Below, piece after piece: positions 13,348 through 27,413 of a stretch of DNA of 64,000 bases. The stretch is from positions 4,712,001-4,776,000 of the forward strand of contig OZ020251.1 of NCBI GenBank assembly GCA_963971285.1, read 5' to 3'. This stretch comes from Astropecten irregularis (taxonomy: Eukaryota > Echinodermata > Asteroidea > Paxillosida > Astropectinidae). How positions within the stretch are numbered: the first letter of the stretch is position 1; every line of letters starts with the position of its first letter. The position numbers were made by a program, and so were the translations under genes. The notes beneath the pieces were generated by a model that did not search any database, was not told the DNA's origin, and saw only the letters and a program-made list of their open reading frames with translations.

Positions 13348-14340
13348 AACTTATGGACGAAGGTGGAATCTAGACCGCATCTTACTGACTATGACAAACA
13401 TAATCCAGGACCATTTCATGTCACAACTCATTTTTTTCCACGCAGGCTCTATGGGCTTGCCTATAAGCGTGGCATGAGCCAGTCGTCCGGCATAGTCTGT
13501 GAATTATGGTCAAGATCCCAGCCTTCGTAATATGGTTTGTACACGGGCTCATTGCTAAAGCGCGTTAGGATTTTTTAGGAGGAGGTGGAATGTTTTCACT
13601 TGATTTCAGAAATGTTTTAAGTGATCGGTTTATGATTTTATGTTTTACTGCATTGCTTAGCGTGGGACGTTAGTGCGAAGGACGAAATAAAAAATCGTGA
13701 AAAAAATAATTCTAACGGCCCAATAAGTGGGATTGCAGTAACCTCAAACTATTAGTCGTATGACCTATGAATGATGCCTTGCAGCCCTACGTAGGATACG
13801 ATGGGGGTACGATCGATCCTCGGGCTTCGTAAAATCGACCCTTTAGTGTGAATCACTTATAATATTTCATTGAGTTTAGTATTCTAATTATAACACTCAT
13901 ACAGTGTTGAGCGTAATAACATGATTTATAAATCATTACAGATTTCGCTATGCAGGGCGACTTCAGGTTCAAAATTCAGATCTATGATCTGGACTGAAAA
14001 TAAAAAGACACTTATAATTTTGTTTTTCCTCAGTCTGCCCCAGAAATGAGCAGCCAGATTTCAAAGATCGTGTTCAAAATATAGAATTTGACCGCGCGCT
14101 GCCATATAATAATACACATACAGTGTAGAACGTCCTAACATGATTCATAAATCATTACAGATTTCGCTATGCAGGGCGAGTTCAGGTTCAAAAATTCAGA
14201 TCTATGATCTAGACTGAAAATAAAAAGACACGTGTAATTTTGTTTTTCCTCAGTCTGCCACAGAAATGAGCAGCCAGATTTCAAAGATCGTGTTCAAAAT
14301 ATAGGATTTGACCGCGGGCTGTCATATATAATGATACACA
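13348..14340 (+). repeat. Higher-order unit 9 (993 bp)
   Basis: Copy of unit 2 at offset 11,541, with a few differences (gacttcagg for gactacagg; cttataattt for cttgtaattt). No D1/D2. Confidence 0.92.
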
Positions 14341-16650
14341 AAGTTATGCACGAAGGTGGAATCTAGACCGCATCTTACTGACTATGACAAACATAATCCA
14401 GGACCATTTCATGTCACAACTCATTTTTTTCCACGCAGGCTCTATGGGCTTGCCTATAAGCGTGGCATGAGCCAGTCGTCCGGCATAGTCTGTGAATTAT
14501 GGTCAAGATCCCAGCCTTCGTAATATGGTTTGTACACGGGCTCATTGCTAAAGCGCGTAAGGATTTTTTAGGGGGGAGGTGGAATGTTTTCACTTGATTT
14601 CAGAAATGTTTTAGGTGATCGGTTTATGATTTTATGTTTTACGGCATTGCTTAGCGTGGGACGTTAGTGCGAAGGACGAAATAAAAAATCGTGAAAAAAA
14701 TAATTCTAACGGCCCAATAAGTGGGACTGCAGTAACCTCAAACTATTAGTCGTATGACCTATGAATGATGCCTTGCAGCCCAACGTAGGATACGATGGGG
14801 GTACGGTCGATCCTCGGGCTTCGTAAAATCGACCCTTTAGTGTGAATCACTTATAATATTTCATTGAGTTTAGTATTCTAATTATAACACTCATACAGTG
14901 TTGAGCGTAATAACATGATATATAAATGATTAGAGATTTTGCCTCGCAGGGGGACTTCAGGATTAGAAATTAAGATCGCTGATCTAGACTGAAAATAAAA
15001 AGACAAGTGCAATTGGAATTTTCCTCAGTTTGCCCCATAATTGAGCAGCCAGATTTCAAAGATCGTTTTCAAAATATAGAATTAGACTGCCACATATAAT
15101 ACACATACAGTGTAGAACGTAATAACATGATATAATAAATCATTACAGGTTTCCCTACGCAGAGCGACTTCAGGTTCAGCAATTCAGATCTATGACCTAC
15201 ACTGAAAATAAAAAGACACATGTAATTTTGTTTTTCCTGAGTTTGCCCGAGAAATGAGCAGCCAGATTTCACAGATCGTTTTCAAAATATTGGATTTGAC
15301 AGCGCGCTGCCATATAATAATACACATACAGTTTAGAACGTCATAACATGATTTATAAATCATTACAGATTTCGCTATGCAGGGCGACTTGAGGTTCAAA
15401 AATTCAGATCTATGATCTAGACTGAAAATAAAAATACACGAGTAATTTTGTTTTTCCTCAGTCTGCCCCAGAAATGAGCAGCCAGATTTCAAAGATCGTT
15501 TTCAAATATTGGATTTGACAGCGCGCTGCCATATAATAATACACATACAGTGTAGAACGTCATAACATGATTTATAAATCATTACAGATTTCGCTATGCA
15601 GGGCGCCTCTAGTTTCAAAAATTCAGATCTATGATCTAGACTGAAAATAAAAAGACACGCGTAATTTTGTTTTTCCTCGGTCTTTCCCAGAAATGAGCAG
15701 CCAGATTTCAAAGATCGATCGTTTTCAAATATTGCATTTTACAGCGCGCTGCCATATAATAATACACATACAGTTTAGAACGTCATAACATGATTTATAA
15801 ATCATTACAGATTTCGCTATGCAGGGCGACTTCAGGTTCAGCAATTGAGATCTATGATCTAGACTGAAAATAAAAAGACACGTGTAATTTTGTTTTTCCT
15901 CAGTCTGCCCCAGAAATGAGCAGCCAGATTTCAAAGATCGTGTTCAAAATATAGGATTTGACCGCGCGCTGCCATATAATAATACACATAGAGTGTAGAA
16001 CGTCATAACATGATTTATAAATCATTACAGATTTCGCTATGCAGGGCGACTTCAGGTTCAAAAATTCAGATCTATGATCTAGACTGAAAATAAAAAAGGA
16101 CACGTGTAATTTTGTTTTTCCTCAGTCTGCCCCAGAAATGAGCAGCCAGATTTCAAAGATTGTTTTCAAATATTGGATTTGACAGCGCGCTGCCATATAA
16201 TAATACACATACAGTGTAGAACGTCATAACATGATTTATAATTCATTACAGATTTCGCTATGCAGGGCGACTTCAGGTTCAGCAATTCAGATCTATGATC
16301 TAGACTGAAAATAAAAAGACACGTGTAATTTTGTTTTTCCTCAGTCTGCCCCAGAAATGAGCAGCCAGATTTCAAAGATCGTGTTCAAAATATAGGATTT
16401 GACCGCGCGCTGCCATATAATAATACACATACAGTGTAGAACGTCATAAGATGATTTATAAATCATTACAGATTTCGCTATGCAGGGCGACTTCAGGTTC
16501 AAAAATTCAGATCTATGATCTAGACTGAAAATAAAAAGACTTGTGTAATTTTTTTTTTCCTCAGTCTGCCCCAGAAATGAGCAGCCAGATTTCAAAGATC
16601 GTTTTCAAATATTGGATTTGACCGCGGGCTGTCATATATAATGATACACA
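14341..16650 (+). repeat. Higher-order unit 10 (2,310 bp, B + 8 monomers)
   Basis: The front (to about 15711) copies unit 3 at offset 11,541. Then come four A monomers not found in unit 3 (near 15725, 15900, 16166 and 16341), closer to zone II monomers. This is the last unit with tccggcatagtctgtg in B. Confidence 0.92.
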
Positions 16651-18738
16651 AAGTTATGCACGAAGGTGGAATCTAGACCGCATCTTACTGACTATGACAA
16701 ACATAATCCAGGACCATTTCACGTCACAACTCATTTTTTTCCACGCAGGCTCTATGGGCTTGCCTATAAGCGTGGCATGAGCCAGTCGTCTGGCATAGTC
16801 AGTGAATTATGGTCAAGATCCCAGCCTTCGTGATATGGTTTGTACACGGGCTCATTGCTAAAGCGCGTTAGGATTTTTTAGGGGGGAGGTGGAATGTTTT
16901 CACTTGATTTCAGACATTTTTTAGGTGATCGGTTTATGATTTTATGTTTTACGGCATTGCTTAGCGTGGGACGTTAGTGCGAAGGACGAAATAAAAAATC
17001 GTGAAAAAAATAATTCTAACGGCCCAATAAGTGGGACTGCAGTAACCTCAAACTATTAGTCGTATGACCTATGAATGATGCCTTGCAGCCCAACGTAGGA
17101 TACGATGGGGGTACGATCGATCCTCGGGCTTCGTAAAATCGACCCTTTAGTGTGAATCACTTATAATATTTCATTGAGTTTAGTATTCTAATTATAACAC
17201 TCATACAGTGTTGAGCGTAATAACATGATATATAAATGATTAGAGATTTTGCTTCGCAGGGGGACTTCAGGATTAGAAATTAAGATCGCTGATCTAGACT
17301 GAAAATAAAAAGACAAGTGCTATTGGAATTTTCCTCAGTTTGCCCCATAATTGAGCAGCCAGATTTCAAAGATCGTTTTCAAAATATAGAATTAGACTGC
17401 CACATATAATACACATACAGTGTAGAACGTAATAACATGATATAATAAATCATTACAGGTTTCGCTACGCAGAGCGACTTCAGGTTCAGCAATTCAGATC
17501 TATGACCTACACTGAAAATAAAAAGGAACGTGTAATTTTGTTTTTCCTGAGTTTGCCCGAGAAATGAGCAGCCAGATTTCAAAGATCGTTTTCAAAATAT
17601 TGCATTTGATAGCGCGCTGCCATATAATAATACATATACAGTGTAGAACTTCATAACATGATTTATAAATCATTACAGATTTCGCTATGCAGGGCGACTT
17701 CAGGTTCAAAAATTCAGATCTATGATCTAGACTGAAAATAAAAAGACACGTGTAATTTTGTTTTTCCTCAGTCTGCCCCAGAAATGAGCAGCCAGATTTC
17801 AAGGATCGTTTTCAAATATTGGATTTGACAGCACGCTGCCATATAATAATACACATACAGTGTAGAACGTCATAACATGATATAATAAATCATTACAGAT
17901 TTCGTTATGCAGGGCGACTTGAGGTTCAAAAATTCAGATCTATGATCTAGACTGAAAATAAAAAAAGACACGTGTAATTTTGTTTTTCCTCAGTCTGCCC
18001 CAGAAATGAGCAGCTAGATTTCAAGGATCATTTTCAAATAATTGGATTTGACAGCGCGCTGCCATATAATAATACACATACAGTGTAGAACGTCATAACA
18101 TGATTTATAAATCGTTACAGATTTCGCTATGCAGGGCGACTTCAGATTCAAAAATTCAGATCTATGATCTAGACTGAAAATAAAAAGACACGTGTAATTT
18201 TGTTTTTCCTCAGTCTGCCCCAGAAATGAGCAGCCAGATTTCAAAGATCGTTTTCAAATATTGGATTTGACAGCGGGCTGCCATATAATAATACACATAC
18301 AGTGTAGAACGTCATAACATGATTTATAAATCATTACAGATTTCGCTATGCAGGGCGACTTGAGGTTCAAAAATTCAGATCTATGATCTAGACTGAAAAT
18401 AAAAAGACACGTGTAATTTTGTTTTTCCTCAGTCTGCCCCAGAAATGAGCAGCCAGATTTCAAAGATCGTTTTCAAATATTGGATTTGACAGCGCGCTGC
18501 CATATAATAATACACATACAGTGTAGAACGTCATAACATGATTTATAGATCATTACAGATTTCGCTATGCAGGGCGACTTCAGGTTCAAAAATTCAGATC
18601 TATGATCTAGACTGAAAATAAAAAGACTTGTGTAATTTTGTTTTTCCTCATTCTGCCCCAGAAATGAGCAGCCAGATTTCAAAGATCGTGTTCAGAATAT
18701 AGGATTTGACCGCGGGCTGTCATATATAATGATACACA
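16651..18738 (+). repeat. Higher-order unit 11 (2,088 bp, B + 7 monomers)
   Basis: First unit with tctggcatagtcagtg, so it opens zone II. The change completes the GCCAG-TCGT-CTGGC inverted repeat in B. Monomers near 17821 and 18014 have extra A residues in the aataaaaaaagac tract and an unusual tcatgatataataaat. Confidence 0.92.
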
Positions 18739-20604
18739 AACTTATGCACGAAGGTGGAATCTAGACCGCATCTTACTGACTATGACAAACATAATCCAGG
18801 ACCATTTCATGTCACAACTCATTTTTTTCCACGCAGGCTCTATGGGCTTGCCTATAAGCGTGGCATGAGCCAGTCGTCTGGAATAGTCAGTGAATTATGG
18901 TCAAGATCCCAGCCTTCGTAATATGGTTTGTACACGGGCTCATTGCTAAAGCGCGTTAGGATTTTTTTATGGGGGAGGTGGAATGTTTTCACTTGATTTC
19001 AGACATTTTTTAGGTGATCGGCTTATGATTTTATGTTTTACTGCATTGCTTAGCGTGGGACGTTAGTGCGAAGGACGAAATAAAAAATCGTGAAAAAAAT
19101 AATTCTAACGGCCCAATAAGTGGGACTGCAGTAACCTCAAACTATTAGTCGTATGACCTATGAATGATGCCTTGCAGCCCTACGTAGGATACGATGGGGG
19201 TACGATCGATCCTCGGGCTTCGTAAAATCGACCCTTTAGTGTGAATCACTTATAATATTTCATTGAGTTTAGTATTCTAATTATAACACTCATACAGTGT
19301 TGAGCGTAATAACATGAAATGTAAATCATTACAGATTTTGCTTCGCAGGTGGACTTCAGGATTAGAAATTAAGATCGCTGATCTAGACTGAAAATAAAAA
19401 GACAAGTGCAATTGGAATTTTCCTCAGATTGCCCCATAATTGAGCAGCCAGATTTCAAAGATCGTGTTCAAAATATAGAATTAGACTGCCACATATAATA
19501 CACATACAGTGTAGAACGTAATAACATGATATAATAAATCATTACAGATTTCGCTACGCAGAGCGACTTCAGGTTCAGCAATTCAGATCTATGACCTACA
19601 CTGAAAATAAAAAGACACGTGTAATTTTGTTTTTCCTGAGTTTGCCCCAGAAATGAGCAGCCAGATTTCAAAGATCGTTTTCAAATACTGGATTTGACAG
19701 CGCGCTGCGATATAATAATACACATACAGTGTAGAACGTCATAACATGATTTATAAATCATTACAGATTTCGCTATGCAGGGCGACTTCAGGTTCAAAAA
19801 TTCAGATCTATGATGTAGACTGAAAATAAAAAGACACGTGTAATTTTGTTTTTCCTCAGTCTGCCCCAGAAATGAGCAGCCAGATTTCAAAGATCGTTTT
19901 GAAATACTGGATTTGACAGCGCGCTGCGATATAATAATACACATACAGTGTAGAACGTCATAACATGATTTATAAATCATTACAGATTTCGCTATGCAGG
20001 GCGACTTCAGGTTCAAAAATTCAGATCTATGATCTAGACTGAAAATAAAAAGACACGTGTAATTTTGTTTTTCCTCAGTCTGCCCCAGAAATGAGCAGCC
20101 AGATTTCAAAGATCGTTTTCAAATATTTGATTTGACAGCGCGCTGCCATATAATAATACACATACAGTGTAGAACGTCATAACATGATTTATAAATCATG
20201 ACAGATTTCGCTATGCAGGGCGAATTCGGGTTCAAAAATTCAGATCTATGATCTAGACTGAAAATAAAAAGACACGTGTAATTTTGTTTTTCCTCAGTCT
20301 GCCCCAGAAATGAGCAGCCAGATTTCAAAGATCGTGTTCAAAATATAGGATTTGACCGCGCGCTGCCATATAATAATACACATACAGTGTAGAACGTCAT
20401 AACATGATTTATAAATCATTACAGATTTCGCTATGCAGGGCGACTTCAGGTTCAAAAATTCAGATCTATGATCTACACTGAAAATAAAAAGACTTGTGTA
20501 ATTTTGTTTTTCCTCAGTCTGCCCCAGAAATGAGCAGCCAGATTTCAAAGATCGTGTTCAGAATATAGGATTTGACCGCGGGCTGTCACATATAATGATA
20601 CACA
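18739..20604 (+). repeat. Higher-order unit 12 (1,866 bp, B + 6 monomers)
   Basis: Two successive 219-bp monomers (19681-20109) stay in one minus-strand frame of 142 codons, which shows that monomer length is a multiple of three here. D1 has atgaaatgtaaatcat. B has tttttttatgggggagg. Confidence 0.92.
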
Positions 20605-22035
20605 AACTTATGCACGAAGGTGGAATCTAGACCGCATCTTACTGACTATGACAAACATAATCCAGGACCATTTCATGTCACAACTCATTTTTTTCCACGC
20701 AGGCTCTATGGGCTTGCCTATAAGCGTGGCATGAGCCAGTCGTCTGGCATAGTCAGTGAATTATGGTCAAGATCCCAGCCTTCGTAATATGGTTTGTACA
20801 CGGGCTCATTGGTAAAGCGTGTTAGGATTTTTTAGGGGGGAGGTGGAATGTTTTCACTTGATTTCAGACATTTTTTAGGTGATCGGTTTATGATTTTATG
20901 TTTTACTGCATTGCTTAGCGTGGGACGTTAGTGCGAAGGACGAAATAAAAAATCGTGAAAAAAATAATTCTAACGGCCCAATAAGTGGGACTGCAGTAAC
21001 CTCAAACTATTAGTCGTATGACCTATGAATGATGCCTTGCAGCCCTACGTAGGGTAGGATACGATGGGGGTACGATCGATCCTCGGGCTTCGTAAAATCG
21101 ACCCTTTAGTGTGAATCACTTATAATATTTCATTGAGTTTAGTATTCTAATTATAACACTCATACAGTGTTGAGCGTAATAACATGATATATAAATCATT
21201 ACAGATTTTGCTTCGCAGGGGGACTTCAGGATTAGAAATTAAGATCGCTGATCTAGACTGAAAATAAAAAGACAAGTGCAATTGGAATTTTCCTCATTTT
21301 GCCCCATAATTGAGCAGCCAGATTTCAAAGATAGTGTTCAAAATATAGAATTAGACTGCCACATATAATACACATACAGTGTAGAACGTAATAACATGAT
21401 ATAATAAATCATTACAGATTTCGCTACGCAGAGCGACTTCAGGTTCAGCAATTCAGATCTATGACCTACACTGAAAATAAAAAGTCACGTGTATTTTTGT
21501 TTTTCCTGAGTTTGCCCGAGAAATGAGCAGGCAGATTTCAAAGATCGTTTTCAAAATATTGGATTTGACAGCGCGCTGCAAAATAATAATAACATACAGT
21601 GTAGAACGTCATAACATGATTTATAAATCATTACAGATTTCGCTATGCAGGGCGACTTGAGGTTCAAAAATTCAGATCTATGATCTAGACTGAAAATAAA
21701 AAGACACGTGTAATTTTGTTTTTCCTCAGTCTGCCCCAGAAATGAGCAGCCAGATTTCAAAGATCGTTTTCAAATATTGGATTTGACAGCGCGCTGCCAT
21801 ATAATAATACACATACAGTGTAGAACGTCATAACATGATTTATAAATCATTACAGATTTCGCTATGCAGGGCGACTTCAGGTTCAAAAATTTAGATCTAT
21901 GATCTACACTGAAAATAAAAAGACTTGTGTAATTTTGTTTTTCCTCAGTCTGCCCCAGAAATGAGCAGCCAGATTTCAAAGATCGTGTTCAGAATATAGG
22001 ATTTGACCGCGGGCTGTCACATATAATGATACACA
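20605..22035 (+). repeat. Higher-order unit 13 (1,431 bp, B + 4 monomers)
   Basis: B carries a 5-bp tandem duplication (tacgtagggtaggatacg, near 21048-21063). The monomer at 21551 has a damaged ctgcaaaataataataacat segment. Confidence 0.92.
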
Positions 22036-24340
22036 AACTTATGCACGAAGGTGGAATCTAGACCGCATCTTACTGACTATGACAAACATAATCCAGGACC
22101 ATTTCATGTCACAACTCATTTTTTTCCACGCAGGCTCTATGGGCTTGCCTATAAGCGTGGCATGAGCCAGTCGTCTGGCATAGTCAGTGAATTATGGTCA
22201 AGATCCCAGCCTTCGTAATATGGTTTGTACACGGGCTCATTGGTAAAGCGCGTTAGGATTTTTTAGGGGGGAGGTGGAATGTTTTCACTTGATTTCAGAC
22301 ATTTTTTAGGTGATCGGTTTATGATTTTATGTTTTACTGCATTGCTTAGCGTGGGACGTTAGTGCGAAGGACGAAATAAAAAATCGTGAAAAAAATAATT
22401 CTAACGGCCCAATAAGTGGGACTGCAGTAACCTCAAACTATTAGTCGTATGACCTATGAATGATGCCTTGAAGCCCTACGTAGGATACGATGGGGGTACG
22501 ATCGATCCTCGGGCTTCGTAAAATCGACCCTTTAGTGTGAATCACTTATAATATTTCATTGAGTTTAGTATTCTAATTATAACACTCATACAGTGTTGAG
22601 CGTAATAACATGATATATAAATCATTACAGATTTTGCTTCGCAGGGGGACTTCAGGATTAGAAATTAAGATCGCTGATCTAGACTGAAAATAAAAAGAAA
22701 AGTGCAATTGGAATTTTCCTCAGATTGCCCCATAATTGAGCAGCCAGATTTCAAAGATCGTGTTCAAAATATAGAATTAGACTGCCACATATAATACACA
22801 TACAGTGTAGAACGTAATAACATGATATAATAAATCATTACAGATTTCGCTACGCAGAGCGACTTCAGGTTCAGCAATTCAGATCTATGACCTACACTGA
22901 AAATAAAAAGTCACGTGTAATTTTGTTTTCCTGAGTTTGCCCGAGAAATGAGCAGGCAGATTTCAAAGATCGTTTTCAAAATATTGGATTTGACAGCGCG
23001 CTGCAAAATAATAATACACATACAGTGTAGAACGTCATAACATGATTTATAAATCATTACAGATTTCGCTATGCAGGGCGACTTGAGGTTCAAAAATTCA
23101 GATCTATGATCTAGACTGAAAATAAAAAGACACGTGTAATTTTGTTTTTCCTCAGTCTGCCCCAGAAATGAGCAGCCAGATTTCAAAGATCGTTTTCAAA
23201 TACTGGATTTGACAGCGCGCTGCGATATAATAATACACATACAGTGTAGAACGTCATAACATGATTTATAAATCATTACAGATTTCGCTATGCAGGGCGA
23301 ATTCGGGTTCAAAAATTCAGATCTATGATCTAGACTGAAAATAAAAAGACACGTGTAATTTTGTTTTGTCTCAGTCTGCCCCAGAAATGAGCAGCCAGAT
23401 TTCAAGGATCGTTTTCAAATATTGGATTTGACAGCGCGCTGCCATATAATAATACACATACAGTGTAGAACGTCATAACATGATTTATAAATCATTACAG
23501 ATTTCGCTATGCAGGGCGACTTCAGGTTCAAAAATTCAGATCTATGATCTAGACTGAAAATAAAAAAAGACACGTGTAATTTTGTTTTTCCTCAGTCTGC
23601 CCCAGAAATGAGCAGCAAGATTTCAAAGATCGTGTTCAAAATATAGGATTTGACAGCGCGCTGCCATATAATAATACACATACAGTGTAGAACGTCATAA
23701 CATGATTTATAAATCATTACAGATTTCGCTATGCAGGGCGACTTCAGGTTCAAAAATTCAGATCTATGATCTAGACTGAAAATAAAAAGACACGTGTAAT
23801 TTTGTTTTGTCTCAGTCTGCCCCAGAAATGAGCAGCCAGATTTCAAGGATCGTTTTCAAATATTGGATTTGACAGCGCGCTGCCATATAATAATACCCAT
23901 ACAGTGTAGAACGTCATAACATGATTTATAAATCATTACAGATTTCGCTATGCAGGGCGACTTCAGGTTCAGCAATTCAGATCTATGATCTAGACTGAAA
24001 ATAAAAAGACACGTGTAATTTTGTTTTTCCTCAGTCTGCCCCAGAAATGAGCAGCCAGATTTCAAAGATTGTTTTCAAATATTGGATTTGACAGCGCGCT
24101 GCCATATAATAATACACATACAGTGTAGAACGTCATAACATGATTTATAATTCATTACAGATTTCGCTATGCTGGGCGACTTCAGGTTCAAAAATTCAGA
24201 TCTATGATCTACACTGAAAATAAAAAGACACGTGTAATTTTGTTTTTCCTCAGTCTGCCCCAGAAATGAGCAGCCAGATTTCAAAGATCGTGTTCAAAAT
24301 ATAGGATTTGACCGCGGGCTGTCACATATAATGATACACA
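22036..24340 (+). repeat. Higher-order unit 14 (2,305 bp, B + 8 monomers)
   Basis: Contains the ctgcaaaataataatacac monomer type of unit 13 and two monomers with ttttgttttgtctcag (near 23360 and 23800). B has ccttgaagccc. Confidence 0.92.
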
Positions 24341-25987
24341 AACTTATGCACGAAGGTGGAATCTAGACCGCATCTTACTGACTATGACAAACATAATCCA
24401 GGACCATTTCATGTCACAACTCATTTTTTTCCACGCAGGCTCTATGGGCTTGCCTATAAGCGTGGCATGAGCCAGTCGTCTGGCATAGTCAGTGAATTAT
24501 GGTCAAGATCCCAGCCTTCGTAATATGGTTTGTACACGGGCTCATTGCTAAAGCGCGTTAGGATTTTTTAGGGGGGAGGTGGAATGTTTTCACTTGATTT
24601 TAGACATTTTTTAGTTGATCGGCTTATGATTTTATGTTTTACTGCATTGCTTAGCGTGGGACGTTAGTGCGAAGGACGAAATAAAAAATCGTGAAAAAAA
24701 TAATTCTAACGGCCCAATAAGTGGGACTGCAGTAACCTCAAACTATTAGTCGTATGACCTATGAATGATGCCTTGCAGCCCAACGTATGATACGATGGGG
24801 GTACGATCGATCCTCGGGCTTCGTAAAATCGACCCTTTAGTGTGAATCACTTATAATATTTCATTGAGTTTAGTATTCTAATTATAACACTCATACAGTG
24901 TTGAGCGTAATAACATGATATATAAATCATTACAGATTTTGCTTCGCAGGGGGACTTCAGGATTAGAAATTAAGATCGCTGATCTAGTCTGAAAATAAAA
25001 AGACAAGTGCAATTGGAATTTTCCTCAGTTTGCCCCATAATTGAGCAGCCAGATTTCAAAGATCGTTTTCAATATATAGAATTAGACTGCCACATATAAT
25101 ACACATACAGTGTAGAACGTAATAACATGATATAATAAATCATTACAGGTTTCGCTACGCAGAGCGACTTCAGGTTCAGCAATTCAGATCTATGACCTAC
25201 ACTGAAAATAAAAAGACACGTGTAATTTTGTTTTTCCTCAGTCTGCCCCAGAAATGAGCAGCCAGATTTCAAAGATCGTTTTCAAATATTGGATTTAACA
25301 GCGCGCTGCCATATAATAATACACATACAGTGTAGAACGTCATAACATGATTTATAAATCATTACAGATTTCGCTATGCAGGGCGACTTCAGTTTCAAAA
25401 ATTCAGATCTATGATCTAGACTGAAAATAAAAAGACACGTGTAATTTTGTTTTTCCTCAGTCTGCCCCAGAAATGAGCAGCCAGATTTCAAAGATCGTGT
25501 TCAAAATATAGGATTTGACCGCGCGCTGCCATATAATAATACACATACAGTGTAGAACGTCATAACATGATTTATAAATCATTACAGATTTCGCTATGCA
25601 GGGCGACTTCAGGTTCAAAAATTCAGATCTATGACCTACACTGAAAATAAAAAGTCACATGTAATTTTGTTTTTCCTGAGTTTGCCCAAGAAATGAGCAG
25701 GCAGATTTCAAAGATCGCTTTCAAAATATTGGATTTGACAGCGCGCTGCAAAATAATAATACACATACAGTGTAGAACGTCATAACATGATTTATAAATC
25801 ATTACAGATTTCGCTATGCAGGGCGACTTCAGGTTCAAAAATTCAGATCTATGATCTAGACTGAAAATAAAAAGACACGTGTAATTTTGTTTTTCCTCAG
25901 TCTGCCCCAGAAATGAGCAGCCAGATTTCAAAGATCGTGTTCAAAATATAGGATTTGACCGCGGGCTGTCATATATAATGATACACA
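24341..25987 (+). repeat. Higher-order unit 15 (1,647 bp, B + 5 monomers)
   Basis: Last unit with cctcgggcttcg and gagtttagtattctaatt, so it closes zone II. B has aacgtatgatacg and gatcggcttatg. Confidence 0.92.
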
Positions 25988-27413
25988 AACTTATGCACGA
26001 AGGTGGAATCTAGACCGCATCTTACTGACTATGACAAAAATAATCCAGGACCATTTCATGTCACAACTCATTTTTTTCCACGCAGGCTCTATGGGCTTGC
26101 CTATAAGCGTGGCATGAGCCAGTCGTATGGCATAGTCAGTGAATTATGGTCAAGATCCCAGCCTTCGTAATATGGTTTGTACACGGGCTCATTGCTAAAG
26201 CGCGTTAGGATTTTTTAGGGGGGAGGTGGAATGTTTTCACTTGATTTCAGACATTTTTTAGGTGATCGGTTTATGATTTTATGTTTTACTGCATTGCTTA
26301 GCGTGGGACGTTAGTGCGAAGGACGAAATAAAAAATCGTGAAAAAAATAATTCTAACGGCCCAATAAGTGGGACTGCAGTAACCTCAAACTATTAGTCGT
26401 ATGACCTATGAATGATGCCTTGCAGCCCAACCTAGGATACGATGGGGGTACGATCGATCCTCTGGCTTCGTAAAATCAACCCTTTAGTGTGAATCACTTA
26501 TAATATTTCATTGAGGTTAGTATTCTAAATATAACACTCATACAGTGTTGAGCGTAAAAACATGATATATAAATTATTACAGATTTTGCTTCGCAGGGGG
26601 ACTTCAGGATTAGAAATTAAGATCGCTGATCTAGACTGAAAATAAAAAGACAAGTGCAATTGGAATTTTCCTCAGTCTGCCCCATTATTGAGCAGCCAGA
26701 TTTCAAAGATCGTGTTCAAAATATAGAATTAGACTGCCACATATAATACACATACAGTGTAGAACGTAATAACATGATTTATAAATCATTACAGATTTCG
26801 CTATGCAGGGCGACTTCAGGTTCAAAAATTCAGATCTATGATCTACACTGAAAATAAAAAGACACGTGTAATTTTGTTTTTCCTCAGTCTGCCCCAGAAA
26901 TGAGCAGCCAGATTTCAAAGATCGTGTTCAAAATATAGGATTTGACAGCGCGCTGCCATATAATAATACACATACAGTGTGGAACGTCATAACATGATTT
27001 ATAAATCATTACAGATTTCGCTATGCAGGGCGACTTCAGGTTCAAAAATTCAGATCTATGATCTAGACTGAAAATAAAAAGACACGTGTAATTTTGTTTT
27101 TCCTCAGTCTGCCCCAGAAATGAGCAGCCAGATTTCAAAGATCGTTTTCAAATATTGGATTTGACAGCTCGCTGCCATATAATAATACACATACAGTGTA
27201 GAACGTCATAACATGATTTATAAATCATTACAGATTTCGCTATGCAGGGCGACTTCAGTTTCAAAAATTCAGATCTATGATCTACACTGAAAATAAAATG
27301 ACACGTGTAATTTTGTTTTTCCTCAGTCTGCCCCCGAAATGAGCAGCCAGATTTCAAAGATCGTGTTCAAAATATGGGATTTGACCGCGGGCTGTCATAT
27401 ATAATGATACACA
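25988..27413 (+). repeat. Higher-order unit 16 (1,426 bp)
   Basis: First zone III unit. B has gtcgtatggcatag, gacaaaaataatcc, aacctaggatacg and aaatcaaccc, a set shared only with unit 25. After D1 comes a D2/A chimera (26703-26918): D2 to cgtaataac (about 26772), A from gatttataaat (26776) on. Confidence 0.92.
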
